In this document: positions 7,929-16,948 of the stretch, in pieces
Numbering within the stretch: position 1 is the first letter of the stretch
Layout: each line of letters begins with the position of its first letter
Assembly: GCA_942636505.2 (NCBI GenBank)
Contig: CALOGB020000129.1
Location: 124,001 to 188,000 of the forward strand
DNA length: 64,000 nucleotides
Reading direction: 5' to 3'
Origin: an uncultured bacterium
GTDB taxonomy: Bacteria; Pseudomonadota; Alphaproteobacteria; Sphingomonadales; Sphingomonadaceae
Program-made: the position numbers and the translations under genes
Notes under the pieces: generated by a model
What the model saw: only the letters and a program-made list of their open reading frames with translations
Database searches by the model: none
Told to the model about the DNA's origin: nothing

Positions 7929-9887
7929 TCACGAGCGCCCCAGTGCCTTGACGTCGTCACCGGCAAGCATGGTCGCGACCATGCTTGCCGGCATCGGATG
8001 CGCCAGCAGGAACCCTTGTACCGCATCGCACCGTGTGCGCCGCAACTGCTCGAGTTGTGCATGCGTTTCGACGCCCTCCGCTACCGTCCGCATGCCGAGC
8101 TTGGCCGCCAGCTCGATCACGGTCTGCACGATCGCCACCGAGGCCGGGCTTTCCTCGAGATCGGCGATGAAGGAGCGATCGATCTTCAAGGTCTGGAAGG
8201 GGAACTTGGTCAGATAGCTGAGCGAGGAGTAACCCGTGCCGAAATCGTCGAGCGTCGTCCGCACGTTTAGCCGGTTGATCGCATCCAGTGCCGCCAACGA
8301 CGCCTCGATATCCTCGAGCAGGACGGATTCCGTTACCTCGAGTTCAAGACGCTCCGCAGCGAAACCGCTTGCCGCAAGCGCATTCATGATCACCGTCGGC
8401 AGGTTCGCCGATCGCAGTTGGATCGGCGACAGGTTGACGGCGATGGTCACGTCGGTGGGCCAGTTGCTCGCGATCCGACATGCCTCGCGGATCACCCAGC
8501 TGCCGATCGCGACGATCAGGCCATTGTCCTCGGCGATCGGGATGAACTCGGCAGGGGAAATCGCGCCATGCCGCCGGTTGGTCCAGCGCAGCAGCGTCTC
8601 GCAGGAGAGGATGCGGTCGCCGGTCAAGTCGAAGATCGGCTGGAAGACGAGATGGAACTCGCCACGCTCGAGCGCACCTTGCATCTCCGCGCCGAGGTCG
8701 CGCGTCCGCTCGATCTTCTCGTCCATCAACGGTTCGTAGAAGCGCATCTGACCGCGGCCGCTGTCCTTCGCGCGGTAGAGGGCAAGGTCCGCGTTCTTCA
8801 GCAACGTGTCGGCATCGGTGCCATCGGGTGGCGCGATCGCGATGCCGAGCGATGCGCCGACGTGCAGCGTGCGCCCGTCGTGATGCACCGGCTGCTCGAC
8901 CAAGTCGATGATACGCTGGCCGATCGCAGAGGCGTCCGACTGCTGGACCACTTCGCAAATCACCGCGAACTCGTCGCCGCCAAGCCGCGCGACGATCCCG
9001 GTCGTGCCGAAGGCGTCGTTCAGCCGCTGGGCCACGCCCGCGAGCAGCGCGTTGCCGGCCAGATGACCGAACGAGTCGTTGATTTCCTTGAACCGGTCGA
9101 GATCGAGCCAGTAGATCGCCAGCCGCGTTTCGCTGCGGCCGAGCGCCTGCAAGCGCGCCTCGAACTGTTCGCGGAACGCGGTCCGGTTGGCGACGCCGGT
9201 CAGGTCGTCGCGACGCGCGATGGCGGCATGATGCTCTGCTAATGCCGCCTTCTCGCGCGAAACGAGTGTCGCCTTCAGGATGACGCCATAGGTCTGCAAC
9301 GTGATGTCCATCATCGCGACGACGAACAGGACGATCACCAGCGCCAATGCCATCTTGAGCGGCTGCAACGAGACGATCAGTCCTACCGTCAGCGGCAGCG
9401 ACGCGAAACACAGCTGCGATAGGGCGATCCACGGTCGACCGGCGTTGCGACCGGCGATCCCCGCCGCGTACCCGATCGTCGTGGTCACCGCGAGGAGCTG
9501 GAGTACGCCGTCGTCGGTATGCACCAGCGTGAGCAGGCCGAACGTACCGAGCAACGCCGAATAGCCCAGCGCGCCGGATCGATAGAGAAACTCCTGCCGC
9601 TTGGCCCAGCTTCCCTTCACGCGATCCGGTGCCGGCCGCCGTTGCCGCCCCAGGGCATCGCCGACCCTGATACCGGCGACGAGCGCGATCGCCACGGCAC
9701 ACGCGATCATCGCCAGGTTTCCGCTGACGTATGCGACGATCCCCATGATGCCGCTGCTGGTCAGTGCACCGATCACCAAGGATTGCGGGGACGCGTAAAG
9801 CGACTCCAGCAGCGTCGCACGTACCGAGGCCGCAATCGACTGGTCGGAATGCCGCAGTTGCCTGAGGCGGGAAATCAAGCCACTCAT
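7929..9887 (-). CDS. Membrane-anchored GGDEF-EAL cyclic-di-GMP enzyme
   Basis: A 652-residue protein. An N-terminal membrane region (about six helices, residues 35-205, MASE-like) precedes a GGDEF domain with intact GGDEF at 303-307 and YRAKDSGRGQ, then an EAL domain with ETL at 430-432 in place of EAL, EVTESVLL, DDFGTGYSS and KIDRSFI. Both domains keep their catalytic motifs. I see no RxxD inhibitory site upstream of GGDEF (GTTG occupies the spot). The start ATG 9887 follows AAGGAT eight bases upstream, so the 24-residue extension is dropped. It converges on rpfF. No PAS or other DSF-binding domain is visible, so it is not an RpfR protein. Confidence 0.92.
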   Translation of the reverse strand: MSGLISRLRQLRHSDQSIAASVRATLLESLYASPQSLVIGALTSSGIMGIVAYVSGNLAMIACAVAIALVAGIRVGDALGRQRRPAPDRVKGSWAKRQEFLYRSGALGYSALLGTFGLLTLVHTDDGVLQLLAVTTTIGYAAGIAGRNAGRPWIALSQLCFASLPLTVGLIVSLQPLKMALALVIVLFVVAMMDITLQTYGVILKATLVSREKAALAEHHAAIARRDDLTGVANRTAFREQFEARLQALGRSETRLAIYWLDLDRFKEINDSFGHLAGNALLAGVAQRLNDAFGTTGIVARLGGDEFAVICEVVQQSDASAIGQRIIDLVEQPVHHDGRTLHVGASLGIAIAPPDGTDADTLLKNADLALYRAKDSGRGQMRFYEPLMDEKIERTRDLGAEMQGALERGEFHLVFQPIFDLTGDRILSCETLLRWTNRRHGAISPAEFIPIAEDNGLIVAIGSWVIREACRIASNWPTDVTIAVNLSPIQLRSANLPTVIMNALAASGFAAERLELEVTESVLLEDIEASLAALDAINRLNVRTTLDDFGTGYSSLSYLTKFPFQTLKIDRSFIADLEESPASVAIVQTVIELAAKLGMRTVAEGVETHAQLEQLRRTRCDAVQGFLLAHPMPASMVATMLAGDDVKALGRS

Positions 9888-10052
9888 CCGACTATCCTTG
9901 GACGGCAAGGGTGTAAAAGAAACGAACAAAATAGCCGGCGTGTCTGTGATCCGTCGCATTTAGTTGGGCGATGCGAACGCGTTAACCAGGTAAGACGACC
10001 GCTCAAGCCTTTGCCGTCAGCGTTTTCTTATGCAGTAACGCTCGACGTCGTC

Positions 10053-10883
10053 TTACAGCATTTCCAACGGTCCCGCCGTCTTCGGTCGCGGAAATGCGAC
10101 ATCGAGCGCTGCTACGTCTTCTCTGGACAGCACGAGGTCCGCGGCTGCACGGTTCTCCTGCACGTGCGCAACGTTCCCAGCTTTCGGGATCGCGATCACG
10201 TCGTCGCCTTGCAGCACCCAGGCCAAGGCGACCTGCGCGGGAGTCGCGCCGATGGTTTCCGCGATGCGAACGAGCGTCCGGTCCGACACGAGCCGGCCCT
10301 GCTCGACTGGACTGTACGCCATCACCGGCATGTGCGCTTGGCGAAGCCACGGCAGGAGATCGTGTTCCGGGCCACGTCGCGTCAGGTTGTACAGGATCTG
10401 GTCGGTCGCACAGCCGCCGCCGCCGGCGGCCAGCAGTTCGTCCATGTCGTCCGTATCGAGATTGCTGACGCCCCAATGGCGGATCTTTCCCGCCGTCTTG
10501 AGCGCCTCCATCGCCTCGACCGTCTCCGCAAGCGGTACCGATCCGCGCCAGTGCAGCAGGTACAGATCGAGCCTGTCCGTTTTCAGCCGATCAAGGCTGG
10601 CGTCGCAGGCGTGTTCGAGGCGCTTGCGCGATGCGTTCTGGGGATAGGCTTTGCTGACCAGGAAGATGTCGTCGCGAACGCCGTGAAGTGCTTCGGCCAC
10701 GAGGATTTCGGAGGCACCGTAACCGTACATCTCGGCCGTGTCGATCAGCGTCATCCCGAGTTCGACCCCGGACCGCAAAGCGGCGATCTCTGCTTTGCGC
10801 TCGCTCGCGCGCTCGCCCAACATCCAGGTACCTTGCCCGAGGGCCGGGATCGTTTCCCCGCCCGGAAGCGTCACGGTCTTCAT
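10053..10883 (-). CDS. Aldo/keto reductase
   Basis: A 276-residue NADPH-dependent oxidoreductase with the AKR TIM barrel. Visible catalytic elements are DTAEMYGYG (Asp and Tyr), LVSKAYP (Lys) and LDLYLLHWRG (His), the standard AKR tetrad. The cofactor end shows IAIPKAGN. The physiological substrate is unknown. ATG 10883 follows GAAGGATAG. It lies 34 bases downstream of the GST gene on the same strand and probably shares its transcript; a 165-base gap with no supported gene separates it from the GGDEF-EAL gene. Confidence 0.93.
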   Translation of the reverse strand: MKTVTLPGGETIPALGQGTWMLGERASERKAEIAALRSGVELGMTLIDTAEMYGYGASEILVAEALHGVRDDIFLVSKAYPQNASRKRLEHACDASLDRLKTDRLDLYLLHWRGSVPLAETVEAMEALKTAGKIRHWGVSNLDTDDMDELLAAGGGGCATDQILYNLTRRGPEHDLLPWLRQAHMPVMAYSPVEQGRLVSDRTLVRIAETIGATPAQVALAWVLQGDDVIAIPKAGNVAHVQENRAAADLVLSREDVAALDVAFPRPKTAGPLEML

Positions 10884-10917
10884 GGTCTATCCTTCGTACC
10901 GGTCCGGTCTCCGAACA

Positions 10918-11502
10918 CTAGATGAGCCCCTCATGCGACATCGCTTTATGCACCGCCGGACGTGCCTTCATCCGCTCGCGCAACGCGACCAGCTTCGTGG
11001 GTGCTTCGATCTGGTTCTTCGCCGCCCACAACAGCATCACGAACAGATAGCAGTCCGCCACGCTGACCTTGTCCCCGAACAGATAGTCGCCCTCGATCGT
11101 ATCGGCCAGATAGCCCATCCGCTTGACGATCGTCTCGCTGGCTTTCGCCTTCTCTTCATCGCTCCCGCCGGAGAAGAACGGCTTGAAGCTCTTGTGGATC
11201 TCGGTCGAGATGAAGGCGAGCGCCATGAGCAGATGGGTATGCCCCATCGCTCCGCTCGGTTTCAGCGCGCTATCTTGATGCGCGATCCAGTCGAGGATTG
11301 CGATATTTTCCGTCAGCGTCTCGCCCGAGTCCAGGGTCAGGGCAGGGACGTAACCCTTAGTGTTGATCGTCGCATAGTCGGCGCCGCTTTCGGTCCGCTT
11401 GGCCTTGAGATCGACCTTCTCGTGCTCGAACGAAAGCCCGGCTTCGTGCAGCGCGATGTGATCTGCGAGGCTGCAAGCGCCGGGGGAATAATAGAGCTTC
11501 AT
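10918..11502 (-). CDS. Glutathione S-transferase family protein
   Basis: A 194-residue cytosolic GST. The N-terminal thioredoxin-like domain starts MKLYYSPGACSLADHIAL, the bacterial beta-class pattern in which Cys10 and nearby residues contact glutathione. The cis-proline loop is GYVPAL, followed by the glutathione-binding GETLTENIAI. The C-terminal helical domain has SVADCYLF. ATG 11502 has GGAGA upstream, so the longer frame to 11562 is rejected. It is first in an apparent GST-aldo/keto reductase operon, suggesting a joint role in handling reactive carbonyls or electrophiles (inference). Confidence 0.9.
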   Translation of the reverse strand: MKLYYSPGACSLADHIALHEAGLSFEHEKVDLKAKRTESGADYATINTKGYVPALTLDSGETLTENIAILDWIAHQDSALKPSGAMGHTHLLMALAFISTEIHKSFKPFFSGGSDEEKAKASETIVKRMGYLADTIEGDYLFGDKVSVADCYLFVMLLWAAKNQIEAPTKLVALRERMKARPAVHKAMSHEGLI

Positions 11503-11609
11503 CGATGGTCTCCGCGTTGATCTTCCTGAACGCGCAAGCGCGCCGATAGCTGCGACCGTCACCCGATCCCCGCTATTGCAGCATCGCCGAGCGCACCCAT
11601 CTCCGGTCG

Positions 11610-12413
11610 ATGAACGACAATTTGATCCGCCTCGGTCTCCTCGACGAGGACGACATCATTCTCGATGAGGCCGCGCTTTCGCTGGCGCTGCTCGATCATC
11701 CAGACACCGACCCGATACCCTATCGCGCTCTGATCGACGCCGTGGCGACACGTCTCAAGACGGTCGGCCGAGGCACCGGTACCGCCGAAGAGCGCGCCGA
11801 CGTCCTGTCGGAAGTGTTGGGCGAGGAGTTCGGCTTCGTCGGCGACCGCGAGACCTATGACGACCCCGCCAATGCCGACTTGATCCGTGTGATCGACCGG
11901 CGCCGCGGCTTGCCGGTAAGCCTGTCCATTCTCTACGTGGGTGCGGCACGCCGGATCGGATGGACGGCCGACGCGCTCGATGTTCCTGGGCACGTACTGG
12001 TGATGGTCGGGGCCGAAGCTGCACCCGTGATCGTCGATCCGTTTCGCGGCGGGATGCGCGTCGACCGCGAGGCACTGGCCGCGTTGGTACTCGCGTCTAA
12101 TACCGGACCTGCCGAAGCCGTGTCCCACATCGCGACGATGCCGAACCGCGCAATCCTGGTGCGGCTGTTGCTGAACCAGGCGACGCGCGCCGAGCAGGCG
12201 GGGCATGGCCGACGCGCGCTGGAACTGTACACGCGGATGACCTTGATGGCGCCCGCTTATGGGCACGCCTGGTGGGAGCGCGCGCGCCTGGAACTGGTCG
12301 ACGGCGACGTGACGGCCGCGCGGGGCAGCTTGAGCGCGATGCTGGAGATCACCCGCGATCCCGAACTGCGACGGCGGGTGACGGATACGCTGGGGTCTCT
12401 GCCTCCAACCTAG
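11610..12413 (+). CDS. SirB1 family (transglutaminase-like fold, TPR) protein
   Basis: A 267-residue protein of the SirB1 family. The conserved core is RRGLPVSLSILYVGAARRIG and LDVPGHVLV. A C-terminal TPR-like part (LLLNQATRAEQAGHGRRALELYTRM) follows. Biochemical role in this family is poorly defined. It is divergent from the GST gene, with 107 bases between the starts, and is followed by the glycosyltransferase pair after 82 bases. No signal peptide or membrane helix is visible, so it should be cytoplasmic. Confidence 0.85.
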   Translation: MNDNLIRLGLLDEDDIILDEAALSLALLDHPDTDPIPYRALIDAVATRLKTVGRGTGTAEERADVLSEVLGEEFGFVGDRETYDDPANADLIRVIDRRRGLPVSLSILYVGAARRIGWTADALDVPGHVLVMVGAEAAPVIVDPFRGGMRVDREALAALVLASNTGPAEAVSHIATMPNRAILVRLLLNQATRAEQAGHGRRALELYTRMTLMAPAYGHAWWERARLELVDGDVTAARGSLSAMLEITRDPELRRRVTDTLGSLPPT

Positions 12414-12495
12414 CTCTCCTCTTTCGTGTCGGGGCACGGGGTCCCGACCTAACAAAGCTTGGCGTCGACGCGCTGTCGGCGCTAACCGCGCGGGA

Positions 12496-13578
12496 ATGGC
12501 CGCGCTGTCGATCCTCATCGTCCTCCATGATTTCGCGCTGGGCGGCACCGAACGCGTTGCCGTGCGGCTTGCCAAAGCGTGGGCGAAGCAGGGCGTCGCG
12601 GTCACGATCTTTGCCGGTTCGGACGCCGGGCCGCTTCGGGCATTGGCCGGCGAAGCGGTCGAGATCGTCGTTGCCGAGCCTCCGATCCCGCGTGGATCGG
12701 CCTCGCGGCAGCGATTGGCGCAGGCCGCGCGCGCGTTCGTCGATCAGCATCGGTTCGACGGCGTCTTCATTCCCGGTAATTTCCATTGGCCGGTCGCCGC
12801 CGCGCTGGCCGGATCGGGCATACCCGTGGTCGCGCAGGTCAGCGCAGCGCTCGACAAGCCGCAGCGCGGTCGGCTGCGGCAATGGGCGTTCGAGGTTCGG
12901 ATGCGCCAACTTCTTGGCGGAGTGCAGGCAGTGGTCGCGCTGTCGGACGTCGCGCGCGATCAGGCTGACCGGATCCTGCGCCGTCCCGTGACGACGACGA
13001 TCGCGTTGCCCGCGCTGAGCGACGACGCTGCGCCGCCATTGCCAATCCCCGAAACGCAACCGGCGATCGTGCTCGCCGCGGGGCGACTGGTCCCCGAAAA
13101 GGGGTTCGCGCGCTTGATCGAGGCCTTTGCAAAACTGCCGGAAAGTACGGCGCGCCTTGCCATCGTCGGGGACGGCCCGGAAGCGGATGCGTTGCGCCGG
13201 CAAAGCGAGACGCTGGGGCTTGCCGATCGGGTGGCGCTCGTCGGGTATGTTACGGATATCCGGCCTTGGCTCGATGCCGCGCGGCTGTTCGTGCTGGCGT
13301 CGGATTTTGAGGGGTATCCGGCGGTCCTGGTCGAGGCTCTGGCAGCGGGTCGGCCGGTGGTCGCGACCGACTGTACCCCGGCGATACGACTGCTCGATGC
13401 GCCGGGCGCGGGCATGGTCGTGCCACTGGACGACAGTGCTGCCCTGGCACACTCGATCGCGGCGATGCTCGCGCAATCTCCGCCCGGTCCGGAAGCACTG
13501 GCAGCGTTGGTCGCACATCATCGAATCGGCGCGGTCGCGGCCGAGTATCTCGATCTGTTTGCGGGGTTGCGCCCGTGA
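12496..13578 (+). CDS. GT4 family glycosyltransferase
   Basis: A 360-residue GT-B glycosyltransferase. The N-terminus reads LSILIVLHDFALGGTERVAV, the acceptor-domain glycine loop. The C-terminal donor domain shows AAGRLVPEKGFARL and SDFEGYPAVLVEALAAG with the E-x7-E signature. It is presumably cytoplasmic, acting on a lipid-linked surface glycan. Its stop overlaps the next glycosyltransferase start by four bases (GTGA), so both are made together. Donor and acceptor are unknown. Confidence 0.92.
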   Translation: MAALSILIVLHDFALGGTERVAVRLAKAWAKQGVAVTIFAGSDAGPLRALAGEAVEIVVAEPPIPRGSASRQRLAQAARAFVDQHRFDGVFIPGNFHWPVAAALAGSGIPVVAQVSAALDKPQRGRLRQWAFEVRMRQLLGGVQAVVALSDVARDQADRILRRPVTTTIALPALSDDAAPPLPIPETQPAIVLAAGRLVPEKGFARLIEAFAKLPESTARLAIVGDGPEADALRRQSETLGLADRVALVGYVTDIRPWLDAARLFVLASDFEGYPAVLVEALAAGRPVVATDCTPAIRLLDAPGAGMVVPLDDSAALAHSIAAMLAQSPPGPEALAALVAHHRIGAVAAEYLDLFAGLRP

Positions 13579-14657
13579 CCGATCGCCCGATGCGGATCGC
13601 TTACGTGATCAATTCGGTCGAGGGCGGTGGCGCCGCGTCCCCCGTGCCCGCAGTGCTCGGCGTGCTGCGCGACGGCGGTGCCGAGGTGGCGGTGTTCGCA
13701 CTGACCGCACGCGACCGGCGCGGCGAGACAGCGATGCGCGCCGCCAGGCTGGACGTGCATGTCCGCGATGGCGGCGAGACCGATCATGGCGCAGCACTCC
13801 GCTGGCTCGACGCCTCCCTCAAGGACTGGGCGCCGACGCATCTCTGGACCTCGCTAACCCGCGCGACCCTGCTCGGTCAGATCGTCGGCGTCCGGCGGGG
13901 GTGGCCCGTGGTCAGCTGGCAGCATGCGGCCTTCCTCAAGCCGGCCAACCGCATTTTGCTACGCGCGATGCAGCGGTTGTCACGGCTGTGGGTCGGCGAC
14001 TCCCCCGCAGTGACGCGACTGACCGCGGAACGACTGCACGTTCCCCCCGAGCGGCTCGTCCAATGGTCGATCTTCCGCGCGGATCCCGAAGCGCTCCAGG
14101 CGACGCCGTGGCAGCGGGGCCAGCCCATCCGGATCGGTAGCCTGGGCCGTCTGCACCGCGTGAAGGGATACGACGTACTGGTCGAAGCGCTGGCGCTGCT
14201 CGATACCTCGACACCGTACGAAATGGTGATCGCGGGAGACGGCGCAGAACGGGACGCTCTCGAAGCTCGCGCGAACGCTCTCGGCATAAAGTCGCTGCGG
14301 TTCGCAGGCTATGCGGCTGACCCCGCGGTATTCCTGGCAAGCTGCCATCTCTACGTGCAGCCATCGCGCTCCGAAGGCCTTTGCGTGGCGGCGCACGAGG
14401 CGATGCAGGCTGGGCTCCCCGTGATCGCTTCGGCGGTCGGCGAACTGCCCGGCAGCATCGTCGATGGCGAGACCGGCTTCACCGTTCCCCCGGGCGATCC
14501 GGTAGCGCTCGCCGCTGCGCTGTCGCGAGCGTTGGCCGAGCCGACACAACTGGCAAAGATGGGACAGGCGGGTCGCGAGCGCGTTCTCGCGACATTCGGG
14601 CCGGACCGGTTCGCCGCGACCGGCCTCGCTATCCTCGAACGGATGCGCGCCTTTTAA
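13575..14657 (+). CDS. GT4 family glycosyltransferase
   Basis: A second 360-residue GT4 enzyme, starting at GTG 13575 inside the stop of the preceding gene. The N-terminus has MRIAYVINSVEGGGAAS. The donor domain has GSLGRLHRVKGYDVL, VIAGDGAERDAL and PSRSEGLCVAAHEAMQAG, where E-GLCVAAH-E is the retaining signature. Its 3' end overlaps the convergent GINT1-like gene by 29 bases, so no terminator fits between them. With its partner it should add two successive sugars to a surface glycan (inference). Confidence 0.92.
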   Translation: MTDRPMRIAYVINSVEGGGAASPVPAVLGVLRDGGAEVAVFALTARDRRGETAMRAARLDVHVRDGGETDHGAALRWLDASLKDWAPTHLWTSLTRATLLGQIVGVRRGWPVVSWQHAAFLKPANRILLRAMQRLSRLWVGDSPAVTRLTAERLHVPPERLVQWSIFRADPEALQATPWQRGQPIRIGSLGRLHRVKGYDVLVEALALLDTSTPYEMVIAGDGAERDALEARANALGIKSLRFAGYAADPAVFLASCHLYVQPSRSEGLCVAAHEAMQAGLPVIASAVGELPGSIVDGETGFTVPPGDPVALAAALSRALAEPTQLAKMGQAGRERVLATFGPDRFAATGLAILERMRAF

Positions 14658-15549
14658 GGCCCAGTTTCTTCACCTCGCGTACTGCCTCGATCGAGAGCCC
14701 GTGGAGCGACAATTCGGTGCGCTTCATATCGACCAGCGTCACCGGCCCCGCCGCCGAAAGCGTGTGAAACCCCTCGACGAACGGCGCGGAAGAGGCCGGC
14801 GGGACCATCGTGTCGCCCACTTCAGCCTCGAACCGTTCGATGGTCAAAACGGTCATCGTCAGCGGGCGGATCGCGCCACCATAGGTCCGGCTGCAATCCT
14901 GCACCGGTAGAACGATCCGACCATCGATCACCAGCGGCATCCCACCCGGGCGTGCGCTTGCGACGTCGACCCGCACGGGGTTCATCGGGTGAGGCGTCCA
15001 CGGTCCCGCCAACCGGTCCGCATAGGCCACGTGCAGCGCGCTCATCTTGTCCGGCTCGCGGTCGGCCGAGGTGTAGAACAACCACCACCGCCCCTCATGG
15101 AACACCGGCGTAGCATCAACCGCGACATGATCGAGTTCGATCACCTGCGCGGGTTCCCACCGGGTCGGGAAATCGACCGAGCGGTACAGCGTCAGCCGGT
15201 GCGAGCGATGCGCCTCGGGCAGCATCCACGTCTCGCCTTCCGCCTCGAACACGAGTGGGTAGGACAAATGCCAGGCCTCGTTCAGCACCGGCTGACGGTC
15301 GACCAGGCGGAAGTCGGCGTCATAAACCAGCACCTCGATCGCGCCTATCCGAACTCGGTAGTCATAGGTCTCGACGAACACGTACAGCCGCCCGTCGCGC
15401 CATAGCCCGAACGGGTCGGCGAGAAACTGGAAGCTGCCCATCGGCGGCAGCCACATTAGGGGGAAGCCTTCGATCGAGCCGCGTGCGACGATCGCCTCGG
15501 CAGTCGCCATCACGATCGCGGGGCGCCAGATATCCTTGCGTAGAGCCAC
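14629..15549 (-). CDS. GINT1-N-like beta-propeller protein
   Basis: A 306-residue protein that looks like a five-bladed propeller of the glucosamine inositolphosphorylceramide transferase 1 N-terminal type, related to GH43/GH32 folds. Repeated blade motifs include LADPFGLWRDGRLYVFVETY, LSYPLVFEAEGETWMLPEA and DATPVFHEGRWWLFYT. There is no signal peptide. In bacteria these domains sit in surface-polysaccharide loci, but their activity is unproven. It lies 64 bases downstream of the glycerophosphotransferase-like gene on the same strand and probably shares its transcript. Confidence 0.75.
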   Translation of the reverse strand: MALRKDIWRPAIVMATAEAIVARGSIEGFPLMWLPPMGSFQFLADPFGLWRDGRLYVFVETYDYRVRIGAIEVLVYDADFRLVDRQPVLNEAWHLSYPLVFEAEGETWMLPEAHRSHRLTLYRSVDFPTRWEPAQVIELDHVAVDATPVFHEGRWWLFYTSADREPDKMSALHVAYADRLAGPWTPHPMNPVRVDVASARPGGMPLVIDGRIVLPVQDCSRTYGGAIRPLTMTVLTIERFEAEVGDTMVPPASSAPFVEGFHTLSAAGPVTLVDMKRTELSLHGLSIEAVREVKKLGLKRRASVRG

Positions 15550-15613
15550 GGTGGTCGATCGATCCCAAACGCCGCGCCCGACAGGGGCGCCGCGCGGGCC
15601 TTCTCGCGGCGGA

Positions 15614-16837
15614 TCAGGCTACGCGCAACCCCTGCAATCCGGTTGCCGTCTCCAGTTCGCGCTCGGGCAGGACTGCCGGGACGGTATCGCCGAGCACGCT
15701 CATCACCGCGCGGGCGGCACGGACGGCGGAGCGTTCCGCGGTCAGTTCGAAACTCCGCTGGAATAGCGCGCGCTGGACCGGACGATAGCGGTCGTGCTGT
15801 GCCACTGCGCGATCGAGCGCGGCGCCGAGGTCCTCGGTGCCGGTGACAACTTCGCCCGCCTGCCAGTGCGCGTAGTTCGCATCGCCCTCCCACGGCGTCG
15901 CGTGCGCATCGAGGAACAGGCACGGTCGCGGCGTGTGGAGGAACTCATACACCTGGCTGCTGACGTCGCCGAGATAGATGTCCGCCGCCGCGGTATAGGT
16001 CATGTCGGTCGACGCGGCCGATCCGAGATCGACATGGATGTTCGGCGCATCGAGAAAGCGCTGTTCGATCACGCCAGCACGGTCGATCCGGAACTTGTCG
16101 ATCGTCAGCACGAACTTGCGGTGGAACAGCATGACGTGCGGCGCGAAGATCAGATTGTAGCGGTCGTCATGCAGGAAATGCTCGAGCACCGCGCGGCCCT
16201 GCGCATACCAGGACGACAGATGCGGCGACGGGTGCGGGTTGTAGAGCACCGTCGGCTTTCCGTTCGCCTGGAACGGCAGGCGCGGCGCGGGCTCCGGCAT
16301 CAGGTCGAACTTGGGATAGCCGATCAGGCTCATCCGGTTGAACGGCACGCCGGCCTCCCGGTGCAGGCGCTGACGGATCTTGCTGCCCGAGACCAGGACG
16401 TGATCGAACGTCGCGCTGTGCTTGTTGAAGCCGATCGCGCGGTCGCCCGCACCGTGTCGCGTGTGGATGATCTTGAGATCGTCGAGGCCGTAGCGCGTCT
16501 TGAGCATCAACGACGTCTTCTCAGCGACGACCAGCGCGTCGAGCGAGAGGAAGAAGTCGAGATTGTCGCGGTAGATGCCGATCTTGGTCACCGGCAGCGC
16601 CCATTCGAGCGTGCCGGCCAGAGCACGCGTCGACGCGCGGCGCAGGCCCAGTTCGACCAAGGGAACGGTGACGCCGAGCCGCGCGCACAGCCGCCGCACT
16701 TCGTCGGTCAGCCGCGCGTTGGTGGTCGCGACGACGATCTCCGCATCGGGATAGCCCTCCGCCATCGCCAGGGCGGTCGGGAGGGCATGCGCGACCTGAT
16801 GAACCTGGTCGTGATTGAACAGAAAACCGATCTTCAT
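15614..16837 (-). CDS. CDP-glycerol glycerophosphotransferase-like protein
   Basis: A 407-residue protein resembling TagF/TagB-type CDP-glycerol:polyol glycerophosphotransferases. Shared features are a HTRHGAGDRA segment, YNPHPSPHLSSW, IFAPHVMLFHR and, near the C-terminus, DMTYTAAADIYLGDVSSQVY with the family's conserved Asp-Ser region. It starts MKIGFLFNHDQVHQVAHALP at ATG 16837; the upstream frame to 17122 overlaps the divergent flippase gene and is rejected. It may transfer a phosphopolyol or phosphosugar onto the local glycan. A GT-B glycosyltransferase of another family is the main alternative. Confidence 0.7.
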   Translation of the reverse strand: MKIGFLFNHDQVHQVAHALPTALAMAEGYPDAEIVVATTNARLTDEVRRLCARLGVTVPLVELGLRRASTRALAGTLEWALPVTKIGIYRDNLDFFLSLDALVVAEKTSLMLKTRYGLDDLKIIHTRHGAGDRAIGFNKHSATFDHVLVSGSKIRQRLHREAGVPFNRMSLIGYPKFDLMPEPAPRLPFQANGKPTVLYNPHPSPHLSSWYAQGRAVLEHFLHDDRYNLIFAPHVMLFHRKFVLTIDKFRIDRAGVIEQRFLDAPNIHVDLGSAASTDMTYTAAADIYLGDVSSQVYEFLHTPRPCLFLDAHATPWEGDANYAHWQAGEVVTGTEDLGAALDRAVAQHDRYRPVQRALFQRSFELTAERSAVRAARAVMSVLGDTVPAVLPERELETATGLQGLRVA

Positions 16838-16948
16838 GGCCGGTAGACGTTCCCGGCACCGGTCATCCTCACTAAATACTTTGTCATCTGGCCGATCGCG
16901 GGGAACTTTCCGTTCGTCGGCGCAACGCTGGGCGTCTAAGCGCTCGCG

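Noticed and set aside
7929..9887. RpfR-type DSF receptor
   Set aside because: The GGDEF-EAL protein has transmembrane helices at its N-terminus instead of the RpfF-interacting and PAS domains of RpfR.
11559..12605. Minus-strand 348-codon frame
   Set aside because: Antisense to the SirB1-type gene, which has family motifs on the plus strand.
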